From the NCBI GenBank assembly GCA_018242525.1, contig JAFEBS010000019.1:62001-126000 (forward strand): a DNA stretch of 64,000 nt. The letters are read 5' to 3'. Positions within the stretch are counted from its first letter, which is position 1. Each line of letters begins with the position of its first letter. A model generated the notes under the pieces. The model saw only the letters and a list, made by a program, of their open reading frames with translations. It did not search any database and was not told the DNA's origin. This document shows, one piece after another, positions 18,601-26,733 of the stretch. Made by a program: the position numbers and the translations under genes. This DNA is from Planctomycetota bacterium (GTDB taxonomy: Bacteria > Planctomycetota > Planctomycetia > Planctomycetales > Planctomycetaceae).

Positions 18601-20134
18601 GGCGATGCGCTGGCCCGAGCGCCTGGCTCTGATCTGGGGCGGTGGACACAGCACATGGCAGTCGTGGCAGAATGTGTTGCTGCCGCTGGGGCTGCGAGTC
18701 CATCCCGTAAGACGCATCGGTGTGACAGCCGCCGATCTGGAGCCCTACGAATTGGTGGTCCTGGTCCGCTCGGGGCCGATTGCATTTCTGCCTGGGGAAA
18801 TCCTCGCGCTGCGAAATCACGTGGCGCGAGGCGGACGGTTATTGGTGGTGCTTTCACCGGGTTGGGACGCCGCGCAACCCGCGGTCCATCACACATTACT
18901 CGACCTGTTCGGCTTTCAGCCCGGCGTGCCGACCGAAGTCCGTGCCTTGAGCACCAGGCTGGCTGACCATCCGGTCACTCGTGATCTGACGGGAGTCCTG
19001 GCCAAGTGTGCCGTGGCGATTCAAGCTCCACCGGAAACACAACTCGTTGTTTCGAAGGATCGTTGTCTGCTGGCCGCCAGAGACTATCAGGCGGGAAGGA
19101 TTGCGGTCGCGTCGTTCGGACAGTGGTTCGTGCCTGATACCTCGGTCTACGGAAGCAAATGGATCAATTCGGTCGGCAGCGAAGTGTTGGCCGCGCGTCG
19201 CCCCGAAGACTTGCCAATGGCCGACGGTATCGATGCCCAGCGTCCGTTGCTCGATCAGTTGCTGAAATGGATGTTGAGTCCCGTGGAGTCATCCGCACCG
19301 CGACGGATTGATGCGACGGCCTGGCAGACGGCCGCCGCCGCAATCCGGGAAGTCCAGGCGCTGGCGATGCCACCGGGCAAGTTACCCGCCGTACTCGAAC
19401 GCCTGGTTAGTCACGCAGCCCCTGGTTCGATCGAAAGGGAAGAGGCACTTTGGTTCGCCGCCGAGGCGAGTCAGGCGTACCAGTATAATCCCACTGCATT
19501 CAGTTCCATTGCCTGGGCCGAGCATCAATTGTACTCAGGTCTTGATTCCGAGAAATATTGGCCAGCTCAGCCCGAATACTACGATCAACTGTCGAGCGAG
19601 TTTCCGTCCAGTCCTCTGCTGGGTCTGGCCCAATTTCGCAGGGCCGATGCGCTCCGTCGCTGCAATGCAAGCGACTACTCGCGCCGGGAATGGCTTGGAG
19701 ATGATCCGTATCCTCCCATCATTCAGGCCCTTGAAAAGGTCGAATCCAAGCCGGGTCAGCCGGCCTGGGCATGGCAGCAGCTTCGGCTCGGACGTTTGAA
19801 ACAATCGGTCAAACCCAAGTCGAACGAGGGATTGGCCAACTTCCAAGCCGTTGCCGATCTGATGCCGCCATCCCCCGAGAAGGGGCTGGCCGTGCAGGCG
19901 GTGGCGATGATTGAACTGGAACTCGGCCACCGCGCCGCAGCGCAGCGGGCATTGGAGCTGCTGCTGAGCGACATCCCCAACTTCTACTACGGCGGCCCCT
20001 CCAGTGCCGATTGGTACGAAAAGTGGAAACCGCTGAATGATACCTTCCAGAATCATCCCTCACGTCGGCAAACGTTGAGCATCAGTTTGAGAGACATCGC
20101 CCAACAGCAGCTCCAGCGAATGAAGGCGAAGTAG
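15611..20134 (+). CDS. 1507-aa WD40 / double CsgG-like / TPR multidomain protein
   Basis: A giant extracytoplasmic protein. Residues 1-21 are a signal peptide, possibly with a lipobox-like LLLC. Residues 40-335 are WD40 repeats (VWDVATGKVLQSFTGHTGAV, GRHLVTGGNDKLRILWDIDT). Residues 345-480 and 492-625 are two copies of a CsgG/FlgO-like domain (VAVLGFETTG and LAVLPFRNQTGD, each followed by LRLVERN or ITLVERQALQAVLQEQ), a fold that assembles at the outer membrane or binds envelope partners. Helical TPR-type repeats start near 645. Around residues 1010-1130 is a glutamine-amidotransferase-like/DUF4350-like segment (GGGHSTWQSW, LVVLVRSGPIAFLPG, GGRLLVVLSPGW). More TPR-like helices fill 1290-1500. 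The start is chosen at 15611 for its GGAG. Role is unknown; an envelope scaffold is plausible. Confidence 0.82.
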   Translation: MTLRTMTPLVWVLCPLLLCGAETPPSTETVPPAWKTFAAATNPVHSVQWTPDERHVIATSFDGWCRVWSVETGRVVKEFRVDGALAVMMPDGAHVVIASNIRNQLTLYQWSTGNVIRQFAKPRDTELRSLSVSTRGDRIASGEEKTGSCTVWDVATGKVLQSFTGHTGAVNAVCFTPDGRHLVTGGNDKLRILWDIDTGKESARWSTPEFFVSCLDISSDGRYLVESGGSNAAVVRELVTQKVVQTLRGHEAGWIMCCRFLKDSPLIATSCSDKTVRVWDVGDGRDLLAIRGLKHYQFGLSFSPSGTLLAAGSGGDQRDGKWWVGEDFCVRLWKLPKTIWRRRTGPITVAVLGFETTGTSPAQARLRETLVDGLVQTLSSRPELRLVERNSAAFLRAEQGLRSGFTKETAPLANIEAAELLLSGTLGETNGRVDMTVRMHVVGRAEPIAQWSVAGTTDKLDDLRSRVIDHIAQELEFQPVAAGQTATAPTMARLAVLPFRNQTGDPKRDDWAEGLADLLTVELGQLDTITLVERQALQAVLQEQHLQAAQLTDPATAIRLGLLAGADWVLVGSLSGEGENLKMSVRVVDVATSRILTGREQAVTVEQVDQGLAKLIAGLQHDLFPNSLPPAAKPKSTTPVISTHSLEYASLMARARRLLVEKKTTEAATAYEQALLLQESSVEARLELLRCRTELKQWEPLLEVAHSLRDQPGYKTMAAYVRYEVARAEIDALARLKRAEEIRRRGSDWERECEPFKADIAIAWKRAAGIREVETAGSVQFATEVHKHGHRSEPLRKLYADAFLRLRKGSVDKQLAACQDVVAVVDHVLKVCADKRDADVQRWARTLIPNGIEMVTYYEITGGEQMPFLTVDQKIERLERARQVFGWMPTVQYEILAKLSCEQRLSGRYDAASESYLKLARAPFPEPDRLPAELDHSEREPTTILDRRINGWAGWALMRAKAAPESTRSALETALVEIGVVHERGPELIAAANEANVAMRWPERLALIWGGGHSTWQSWQNVLLPLGLRVHPVRRIGVTAADLEPYELVVLVRSGPIAFLPGEILALRNHVARGGRLLVVLSPGWDAAQPAVHHTLLDLFGFQPGVPTEVRALSTRLADHPVTRDLTGVLAKCAVAIQAPPETQLVVSKDRCLLAARDYQAGRIAVASFGQWFVPDTSVYGSKWINSVGSEVLAARRPEDLPMADGIDAQRPLLDQLLKWMLSPVESSAPRRIDATAWQTAAAAIREVQALAMPPGKLPAVLERLVSHAAPGSIEREEALWFAAEASQAYQYNPTAFSSIAWAEHQLYSGLDSEKYWPAQPEYYDQLSSEFPSSPLLGLAQFRRADALRRCNASDYSRREWLGDDPYPPIIQALEKVESKPGQPAWAWQQLRLGRLKQSVKPKSNEGLANFQAVADLMPPSPEKGLAVQAVAMIELELGHRAAAQRALELLLSDIPNFYYGGPSSADWYEKWKPLNDTFQNHPSRRQTLSISLRDIAQQQLQRMKAK

Positions 20135-20281
20135 CGATTCGGCACTCAAGTGCCAAACCGATCTTGAGCAGAATCTGCCGGTCCACTAGAACACATTTCC
20201 CATTTCCCGGCTCGGCTCGGATTGTTCGTGGATCGAATCCGTTCATCCGGGATGGATCCGGGATCGGCAAGGAGGCCGTAC
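20135..20281. other. Intergenic spacer
   Basis: A 147-base gap with no gene. CAAGGAGG about seven bases before ATG 20282 is a strong ribosome-binding site for the next gene. Confidence 0.35.
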
Positions 20282-21634
20282 ATGCGTACCAGTTTGTTCG
20301 CGACCCTGATCATCGTCGTCTGCCACCACGTTGTCGCCGAAGCTCAAGAGTCGAAGGTGTATCAGGCGATCGTGGAGATCGACGGAGAGTACGTGCGCAG
20401 TGGGCCAGGCCCCAACTTCTATCCCACAGACAAGTTACGCAAGGGAGACAAGGTCACCGTCCACCGCCATGATCCCGGCGGTTGGTGCATGATTACGCCT
20501 CCCCCGGGCAGTTTCAGTTGGATCCGGGCCGAGCATGTGCAGCGATCCGGCGAATCGGCCGGAGTCCTGAAACAGAATAATGTCGTCGTCCACGTGGGAA
20601 GCGCCCTCAGTGCCGACGAATTCACGACCATTCAGGGCAGCCTGTCCAAGGGGGACGCCGTCCAGATCCTGGGCGAGCGGCAGTTTCCGTTCGAGGGTGG
20701 TTCCAAACTGATGTACAAGATCAGCCCGGTGCGACGCGAATGGCGCTGGATCCAGCGCAAGGCAATCGTCGCCGCCGACGCGATTCAGTCCGAGCCGTTT
20801 CCCAACGACACCCCTCGCAAGAAGCCATCCGGACCGGTGGCAGACGTTCAGGTTGGCGATGCATTTGCCCAGCCGATTTCCACCGGAGATTCGGTGACGG
20901 GCCCGGGCGGTTCGTCGCCCAAGTCAAAACCACGCACCAACGGCCAGACAAACATCATCAACACCGAAGCAGATGGCTTCCAGGAACGACTGGATGCCGT
21001 CGACACTCAGTTTCGGGAAATGATCAAGCAGGAACCATCCACCTGGAACCTGACCGAGATCGAACGGCAGTACACTCAGTTGGATAACGAAGCAACCCAG
21101 CCCGCCCAGAGCAGAACGATTGCCGTTCGGCTGGACGCCGTTTCACGCTATCAGCAGACTCAATCGAAATACGCCAACTTCCTGAGGATCAGTGACGAGG
21201 CAAAACAGCGTGATGCGATCCTGGCTCAACAGCAGCGTGAAGCCGAATCGCGGCTCAACGGCATTCCTGCTGAAGGACCATCGACACCCGTCCCGCAGCC
21301 GCAACCACAACCTGGCGATGTCGTGGCCTCCACCGGCAACAACCTCACGCCGGAATCCCCCCGTCCGGCCGCGGTGCCGAAGTTCGCGGGTGCGGGGATC
21401 GTGGTTCCGATGGCGCAAACGTTTCCCGGCGGTCCCCAGTTTGCGCTGGTGGCTCCCGGAGGAAAACTGCTGGCCTACCTGGTCCCGGCCGCCGGTGTCG
21501 ATCTGAGGCGGGCTGTCAATCAGTCGATGGGAATCATTGGCGATCGTGCGCTTCGACAAGAATGGGGAGCGGAAGTGATCACGGTTCGGGGCCTGCAGCC
21601 TGTCAGGTTGGCAAACCCTTCCCCGGCACCATAG
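20282..21634 (+). CDS. Exported protein with SH3-like N-terminal domains
   Basis: A 450-aa protein. Signal peptide at residues 1-22 (MRTSLFATLIIVVCHHVVAE). Residues 25-95 form a bacterial SH3 domain (VEIDGEYVRSGPGPNFYPTD, KGDKVTVHRHDPGGW), and residues 100-165 may be a second. These domains often bind peptidoglycan or cell-surface polymers. A long Pro/Gln/Ser-rich linker (about 180-380) with a helical stretch follows, ending in a small hydrophobic beta segment (IVVPMAQTFPGGPQFALVAP). Same strand and 147 bp after the WD40/CsgG protein, so the two could be functionally linked at the envelope. Start chosen for its strong GGAGG. Confidence 0.78.
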   Translation: MRTSLFATLIIVVCHHVVAEAQESKVYQAIVEIDGEYVRSGPGPNFYPTDKLRKGDKVTVHRHDPGGWCMITPPPGSFSWIRAEHVQRSGESAGVLKQNNVVVHVGSALSADEFTTIQGSLSKGDAVQILGERQFPFEGGSKLMYKISPVRREWRWIQRKAIVAADAIQSEPFPNDTPRKKPSGPVADVQVGDAFAQPISTGDSVTGPGGSSPKSKPRTNGQTNIINTEADGFQERLDAVDTQFREMIKQEPSTWNLTEIERQYTQLDNEATQPAQSRTIAVRLDAVSRYQQTQSKYANFLRISDEAKQRDAILAQQQREAESRLNGIPAEGPSTPVPQPQPQPGDVVASTGNNLTPESPRPAAVPKFAGAGIVVPMAQTFPGGPQFALVAPGGKLLAYLVPAAGVDLRRAVNQSMGIIGDRALRQEWGAEVITVRGLQPVRLANPSPAP

Positions 21635-21639
21635 CTGGC

Positions 21640-21753
21640 GGCCCGCGGAAAAAGGGGCCTGACCGGCCTGACCCTTTGAAGCGCATTTGATTCGCCTTGG
21701 AAACCACCTGCCCGAAGAGGGTCAGACCGGTCAGACTCCGTTTTCCACGGGCT
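21640..21753. repeat. Inverted repeat with GGTCTGACC cores (REP-like)
   Basis: The left arm (GCCCGCGGAAAAAGGGGCCT at 21641, followed by GACCGGCCTGACCCTTTG) is mirrored by the right arm at about 21712-21752 as GAAGAGGGTCAGACCGGTCA then GACTCCGTTTTCCACGGGC. The arms differ at several positions, and the spacer is about 30 bp. GGGTCAGACC-type palindromes are a common REP form linked to RAYT (Y1) transposases in bacteria. It lies just after a stop codon, where it could also act as a transcript-end hairpin. Confidence 0.6.
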
Positions 21754-21937
21754 GCCAGAGGACCCCGCCAAGTTCAGTTCGGAACGGACCGCTTTCTGGA
21801 CGCTTTCCTCGGAAAAGCGCTCGGCCAGTCCAACGCGATTGACGGCTGCCAAAAGGCGGGAAATCGAGAAAAACGTGCCGGCCCCAGGAAATTCTGCGCC
21901 GGAAATCCTGTCGTGCATGCACTATAGTGGCAATGCC

Positions 21938-23698
21938 ATGAACACCAGCCAGTCCACCTCTGCGATGCATTTGCCATCGGCCCCGCCCACCGATGCAGAA
22001 CTGGTGGATCGTTTTGTCAGTGCGCGAGACCCCGATGCGATTCTGGAATTGGTGTGTCGACACGGGCCAATCATTCTTGGTGTTGGCAGGCGTGTGTTGC
22101 GTGATGGGCCAGACATTGAAGACGTGTTCCAGGCCACGATCCTGGTTCTGATCCGAAACGCCGCCCGGGTTCGACGTCAGCAGTCGATCGCGAGCTGGCT
22201 CTATGGGGTTGCCTATCGACTTTCCACGCGACTCAATCAACAAAAGCGCCAGAGACGCGAGACCATCCTGTCGGACGACCTGCCCAGTTCCGACGGCACG
22301 TTCGAGATTGTGGCCGATCGGCACGACCAGCAGGTCGTCGACGCGGAACTGAATGCACTGCCGGAACGGTATCGCGTGCCGCTGGTGCTGCGCTATCTTT
22401 TCGACCAATCCCCCGGCGACATTTCCAGAACGCTGGGAATCACTAAGGGAACATTGGACGGACTGTTAAAGCGTGGCAAAGACCTGTTGCGGGCAAAGCT
22501 GATGCGGCGCGGTATCACGTTGAGTACCGCATTGGCAGTGGTGCAGGCCTCGCAGCAAGCCGTCCAGGCGGCCTGTCAGTCAGCCTTGATCGAACGGACG
22601 ATCCCGGGCGCGCTGTCAAATCCTTGGGATCCTGCGTCTGTCGCCGATCACATTACAAGTCAAGCCCGTGACCTTTCGCAGAAGGAAATCGTTGCCATGT
22701 CCACATTCACAAAAAGCAGCCTGGTGACCGGGATCGCCGCAGGACTGATCGGTGTCGGCTTCGCGGGGATCCAGTTCTTTGGATCCTCCCACAGGGCTCA
22801 GGTCGAAGCGGGGCCGATCACGCAGTTGCGATCAAACTTGTCCGCAGCGGCCACGGCTTCACAGGGGGTGGTTGGACAGGACCTGGCAGAAGCGGCTCCC
22901 GAGACAGACAAGACCGTAAAGGCGGCCGACCATGTCGACGCGGAGATCGGAGCCCCACACCCCGGCAGAATCGAAGATTTGAAACGCCGCAACAAATTCG
23001 AACAAAAAATCGAGAAGGCATTTGCAGAGCGGACGCAAATCGCTTTTACCGAGAACCCTCTCGAAGAAGTGGTGAAGTACCTGGAGGATCTGCATCACAT
23101 TGAAATCTGGATCGACACGACTGCACTGGCGGATGAAGGGATCAGCACGGATCAACCGATCAGCCTGGTGATGTCGGGGATCTCGTTGCAAAGTGCCATG
23201 CGCCTGATCCTGGAACCCCTGGGTCTGGACTATGTGATCAAGAATGAGGTCGTGGCAATAACGACTCGCGGCGAAGCTGACGCCTTCATGGAAGTGCGGG
23301 CCTACGATGTCAGTCACCTTCAGGGAACCACCACTCCTGAACTGGATGAAATCATCCGGGGAACAGTTTCTCCAAGCTCCTGGTCTTCGGAACGTCAGGC
23401 GGTTGGCCCAAGTATGCGCATGGGAGGCCTCACCGATTCACGGCCCCAGGCCGAGTCCGTTGTGCAAATGGGCACTGCCAGTTTGATCCGAACGGGTCTG
23501 GCGACGGAACCGGAAAAGGGACCGGCGAAGCCAGAGACCCCCGCGTCGCTCGGTTCTATTCGGTACACGACGAAGACTTTGGTAATTCGACAATCTCAAC
23601 GAGTCCACGCAGAAATCGCGGATCTGCTGAACCAGTTGCTATCCTCGCACGGGAGTACGCCCCATCCGACGGGGAATACCGCGGAGGCGAAGTATTAG
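21938..23698 (+). CDS. ECF sigma factor fused to membrane helix and STN-like domain
   Basis: A 586-aa protein. Residues 20-95 are sigma-70 region 2 (DPDAILELVCRHGPIILGVG, DIEDVFQATILVLIRNA) and residues 130-195 region 4 (LNALPERYRVPLVLRYLFDQ, DISRTLGITKGTLDGLLKRG). After a helical linker, one membrane segment lies at about 261-281 (SLVTGIAAGLIGVGFAGIQF), so the remainder is extracytoplasmic. Residues 360-445 look like a secretin/TonB N-terminal (STN) domain: KIEKAFAERTQIAFTENPLEEVV and SLQSAMRLILEPLGLDYVIK. The C-terminal 130 residues are unassigned. Fusing sigma, anchor and sensor avoids a separate anti-sigma factor. Start 21938 is chosen because sigma homology begins just after it; the ribosome-binding site is weak. 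Confidence 0.85.
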   Translation: MNTSQSTSAMHLPSAPPTDAELVDRFVSARDPDAILELVCRHGPIILGVGRRVLRDGPDIEDVFQATILVLIRNAARVRRQQSIASWLYGVAYRLSTRLNQQKRQRRETILSDDLPSSDGTFEIVADRHDQQVVDAELNALPERYRVPLVLRYLFDQSPGDISRTLGITKGTLDGLLKRGKDLLRAKLMRRGITLSTALAVVQASQQAVQAACQSALIERTIPGALSNPWDPASVADHITSQARDLSQKEIVAMSTFTKSSLVTGIAAGLIGVGFAGIQFFGSSHRAQVEAGPITQLRSNLSAAATASQGVVGQDLAEAAPETDKTVKAADHVDAEIGAPHPGRIEDLKRRNKFEQKIEKAFAERTQIAFTENPLEEVVKYLEDLHHIEIWIDTTALADEGISTDQPISLVMSGISLQSAMRLILEPLGLDYVIKNEVVAITTRGEADAFMEVRAYDVSHLQGTTTPELDEIIRGTVSPSSWSSERQAVGPSMRMGGLTDSRPQAESVVQMGTASLIRTGLATEPEKGPAKPETPASLGSIRYTTKTLVIRQSQRVHAEIADLLNQLLSSHGSTPHPTGNTAEAKY

Positions 23699-23763
23699 CA
23701 GTCCGTGGAAAAGAGGGCTCGTTTCACGGCGAATCCATGGACCTTCCATGGGTCAGACGGAAG

Positions 23764-24924
23764 CTACTTCGCTTGCACCAGCGCGGATGCAAACGTCACC
23801 AGATCGACGCGGTCTTCGGCGCTCTTCAGCAGCACGTCAAACCGGTCCGCCTGCTGACACAGTTCGGCAAACGCCGCGGCAAAGTCGGGATCGGCCTTGA
23901 CCAGGTATTGCTCGGCCAGTGGCAATGCCTTGTCGAGCTGTTCTGTCCGGGCCAGCAGGTCCACCATCACATACGCAATCAACGCCTGATCCGGGGCATC
24001 CGGTTCGAGATCCAACTGCTGCTGGAAGTACGCATACGCGGTCTCACGGTCTTCACCCAGCAGGAATTTGAAGAACTGGATGTGCGACGGATAGAACTCG
24101 GCGAACGGTGGTTCGCCCGCGTACTGGAACTGAGTCGACAATTGCGCACCGTACTCGGCCAGATCCAGCGCCAGTTTCAATTCCGGCGTCCCTTTGGTCA
24201 GCGACCGGGCGAACCGTACGGTCGAGTGCAGATGCGAAACGTCGATGTGATAGTTGTTGTCGGCAAACAACCATTCGCGTCCGGCAATCAGTTCCCGCAA
24301 CGTTCCCGCGGGGGGCGCGAACGGCATCCGCTGTTTGACTTCATGCTGAATGGAATGCAACAGGTCTCCATGCAGCGTCTTGACCAGGATCGCCGCACAT
24401 TCCGAGCGTTGTTCCGGAGACAGGTTCTGGAACTGTTGATCGAGTGACGTGATGGTGCTGCAGGTGCCGTGCGTTTTCAGCATGACCTGCATCCCCTTGA
24501 CGGGGTGTACCAGCTTGTAAAAACCCAGGTCAATTAGTTCCTCGGATTCATCGCTGGCGTCGCGAGGCAGGGGGGCCGCGTCGAGGGCGTCGCGAACAGG
24601 CTGCAGTTCGCGAATGGCGTGAAAGTAAATCCAGGCCTGACCGAGCTTTTTGTCGGCCAGCAGCAACCTGCCGACTTCGCGGGCGGCCGCCGTATACGCG
24701 GCTTCAAATTCATCACGTTTGTCTGCGGGGATGTCATCGAACGCGGTGGGCCGATGCAGCGGAGCTCCGAGTTCGTACTTCTTCCGGGCGCACAGCGCGT
24801 CGAACAGCTTGTGATAATCCTTCTGTTCTCGCAGCAGGGTGGCCAACTGGTTGAACACGGCAGCGGCACCACCAGATTTGAGCTGATCCTGAAGCTGGGT
24901 AAACGGAGTTGTTTCGGCGGCCAT
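23764..24924 (-). CDS. Uncharacterised 386-aa helical protein
   Basis: No signal peptide or membrane segment; predicted cytoplasmic and mostly helical, with TPR-like spacing near both ends (AVFNQLATLLREQKDYHKLF, LLARTEQLDKALPLAEQYLV). The middle has a conserved-looking core without a catalytic signature (MQVMLKTHGTCSTITSLDQQ, LADNNYHIDVSHLHSTVRF), with several His and Cys residues. I do not recognise the family. It stands alone, convergent with the sigma-STN gene (65 bp apart) and followed on its other side by the repeat-bearing gap. The start MAAETTPF is the only Met near the N-terminus and the frame opens there. Confidence 0.7.
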   Translation of the reverse strand: MAAETTPFTQLQDQLKSGGAAAVFNQLATLLREQKDYHKLFDALCARKKYELGAPLHRPTAFDDIPADKRDEFEAAYTAAAREVGRLLLADKKLGQAWIYFHAIRELQPVRDALDAAPLPRDASDESEELIDLGFYKLVHPVKGMQVMLKTHGTCSTITSLDQQFQNLSPEQRSECAAILVKTLHGDLLHSIQHEVKQRMPFAPPAGTLRELIAGREWLFADNNYHIDVSHLHSTVRFARSLTKGTPELKLALDLAEYGAQLSTQFQYAGEPPFAEFYPSHIQFFKFLLGEDRETAYAYFQQQLDLEPDAPDQALIAYVMVDLLARTEQLDKALPLAEQYLVKADPDFAAAFAELCQQADRFDVLLKSAEDRVDLVTFASALVQAK

Positions 24925-25395
24925 CAGGCAATGTCCCGGAAGGAGAGTGCGGTTTGAGTCTCGGCGAGGTATAGATTATGCCCGGATTCGCCGGACTTCA
25001 CATCCGACCGGCAAAAATCGGCTCGGACTCGGCTTGGCCCGCAAAATGAAGCCTGACGGGTACGATTCAGGATTCGCCCGGCGTCCGGGGTTTGAGCGCG
25101 CTCTCTGGGCTGTCATCAGCGCGCCAGTGACGCTGTCTGGTGCTGTTCGTTCAGGGCCATCGCTTTTTTCAAATTGGGAATCGGGTGCCACGGCAATGGA
25201 GTCCTCGACATGGCCGTGCCGATTGAGCATTCGCACGGCCTTCCCGAAGACGGTAAGACCGTGGCACCCCAATTGGAAAAAGGCGATGGCCTTGGCTGTC
25301 CGTTTGCTGTCCGTTCCATCCAACTGGAATGGCAGTTGCTGACTGGCTAGAGTCATTACGACATTGTTCTCTCAATCTACACGAGGCGGATCTGC
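24925..25395. other. Gene-free stretch with an inverted repeat
   Basis: No convincing gene occurs in these 471 bases; the short frames seen on either strand cross the palindromic element at 25156-25290. It separates a minus-strand gene start from the MFS transporter start, so promoters of both must lie here. Confidence 0.45.
25156..25290. repeat. Inverted repeat, 135 bp, CCATCGCYTTTTTC / GGTGCCACGG arms
   Basis: The left arm (GCCATCGCTTTTTTCAAATT, then GGGTGCCACGG) is matched in reverse complement by the right arm (GTGGCACCCCAATTGGAAAA AGGCGATGGC, split by the line here). Both arms share GCCATCGC, a T-run, CAAATTGGG or CCAATTGGGG, and TGCCACGG, over about 40 bases, with a few mismatches and a 4-5 base indel. 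It has no coding content and could be a MITE-like element. Confidence 0.55.
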
Positions 25396-26733
25396 ATGGC
25401 CACAGTCAATGATGCTGCCGACGAATCACCGACCGGAGTTCGCTGGTCGATGTTTTTCCTGGCCTGTGGCACGTCGTGGTTCCTGTACCTGCACCGCTAT
25501 TCATGGTCCATCGTCGGGTCGGAAATCAAGAACACGTACGATTTCACCAATACCCAGACTCAGACGGTGTTCTCGCTGTTTTACTGGACGTACGCGGGCG
25601 GCCAGATTCCCAGTGGCATCGCGATTGACCGGTTTGGTCCGCATCTGTTCCTGGGGACCAGCATCATTCTCTGGTCGCTGGCGTTGATTGGATTCGGACT
25701 GACACGCAGCCTGTCAGTGATCGGCGTGCTGCGGTTTTTGTTCGGTGCGGCGCAGGCGGGCTGTTACCCGGGACTGACCAAGGCCAGTCGAGTCTGGTTT
25801 CCACTGCGCGGCCGGACGACGATTCAAGGCTGGATCGCCACCACGTCCGGGCGGTGTGGTGGGGCGATGTCGCCGCTGATACTCGGCACATTCCTGATGG
25901 GAATGTGCGGTCTGACTTGGCAAACGGCGATTGCCGTAATGGGCGGCACCGGCTGCCTGTTTGGATTGGTGTTCCTGATCGTTTTTCGCAATTCACCCGC
26001 CGAGCATCCGGGGGTCAACGCGGCCGAACGGGCCTTAATCGCCGAAGGCGGGACCGCTCAGGCACTCACCGGAACTCTTCCGTGGTCCCGTGCCGTGCGA
26101 AACCGCAGTTTGCAGTTCTTCATTGTTCAACAGTTTCTGGACGCGGGTTCGGATGTCGCGTTCGTGTCGCTGATCGGTCAGTACTTCATGGAACGGCACG
26201 CCTTGAATATCAGTGCCTCCGGTTGGCTGACCAGTCTGCCGTTGTGGGGTGGCGCGTTGGGCGGGATTGCCGGAGGCTGGTTGAACGAACAGTGGATTCG
26301 CAGCACGGGAAACCGGCGCTGGTCACGCAGCGGGATCGGATTCGTCGGCAAGGTCATTGGCTGCATCATGCTGTACATCGTCAGCGTGCAGAGCGGGCCC
26401 ACGGCCGCGGGGTTCGCACTGCTGTTTGCCAAGTTCTTCAGCGACTGGAGTCAGCCGACCGTGTGGGGAACCTGCACAGATCTGGGGGGGCGTTTTTCGG
26501 CGACGGTCTTCAGCATCATCAACACGTCGGGCACCATCGGCGGCATTGTCATGCCGCTGGTGTTTGGATACGTGCTGGACTTGTACACCACCAAATCGGT
26601 GGTGGCCGAGGCGACGACGTCACAAACGGAATGGGGCCCCCTGTTTCTACTGCTGGCAGCGATGTACCTGGCCAGCGGAGTATCCTGGTTGCTGATCGAC
26701 TGTACGAAATCCCTGGAGGTTGACAAACCATGA
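25396..26733 (+). CDS. MFS transporter, ACS-like (organic anion) subgroup
   Basis: A 445-aa major-facilitator protein with about 12 membrane segments. Between helices 2 and 3 lies the MFS motif A variant GIAIDRFGPHLFLG; the N-terminal RYSWSIVGSEIKNTYDF and FSLFYWTYAGGQIPSG are typical of the anion:cation symporter group (hexuronate, glucarate and related substrates). The central loop (NSPAEHPGVNAAE) is also ACS-like. It is joined to the creatininase-family gene by an ATGA overlap, so the two are made together, which suggests that the substrate or product is the compound handled by that amidohydrolase. Exact substrate unknown. Confidence 0.88.
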   Translation: MATVNDAADESPTGVRWSMFFLACGTSWFLYLHRYSWSIVGSEIKNTYDFTNTQTQTVFSLFYWTYAGGQIPSGIAIDRFGPHLFLGTSIILWSLALIGFGLTRSLSVIGVLRFLFGAAQAGCYPGLTKASRVWFPLRGRTTIQGWIATTSGRCGGAMSPLILGTFLMGMCGLTWQTAIAVMGGTGCLFGLVFLIVFRNSPAEHPGVNAAERALIAEGGTAQALTGTLPWSRAVRNRSLQFFIVQQFLDAGSDVAFVSLIGQYFMERHALNISASGWLTSLPLWGGALGGIAGGWLNEQWIRSTGNRRWSRSGIGFVGKVIGCIMLYIVSVQSGPTAAGFALLFAKFFSDWSQPTVWGTCTDLGGRFSATVFSIINTSGTIGGIVMPLVFGYVLDLYTTKSVVAEATTSQTEWGPLFLLLAAMYLASGVSWLLIDCTKSLEVDKP

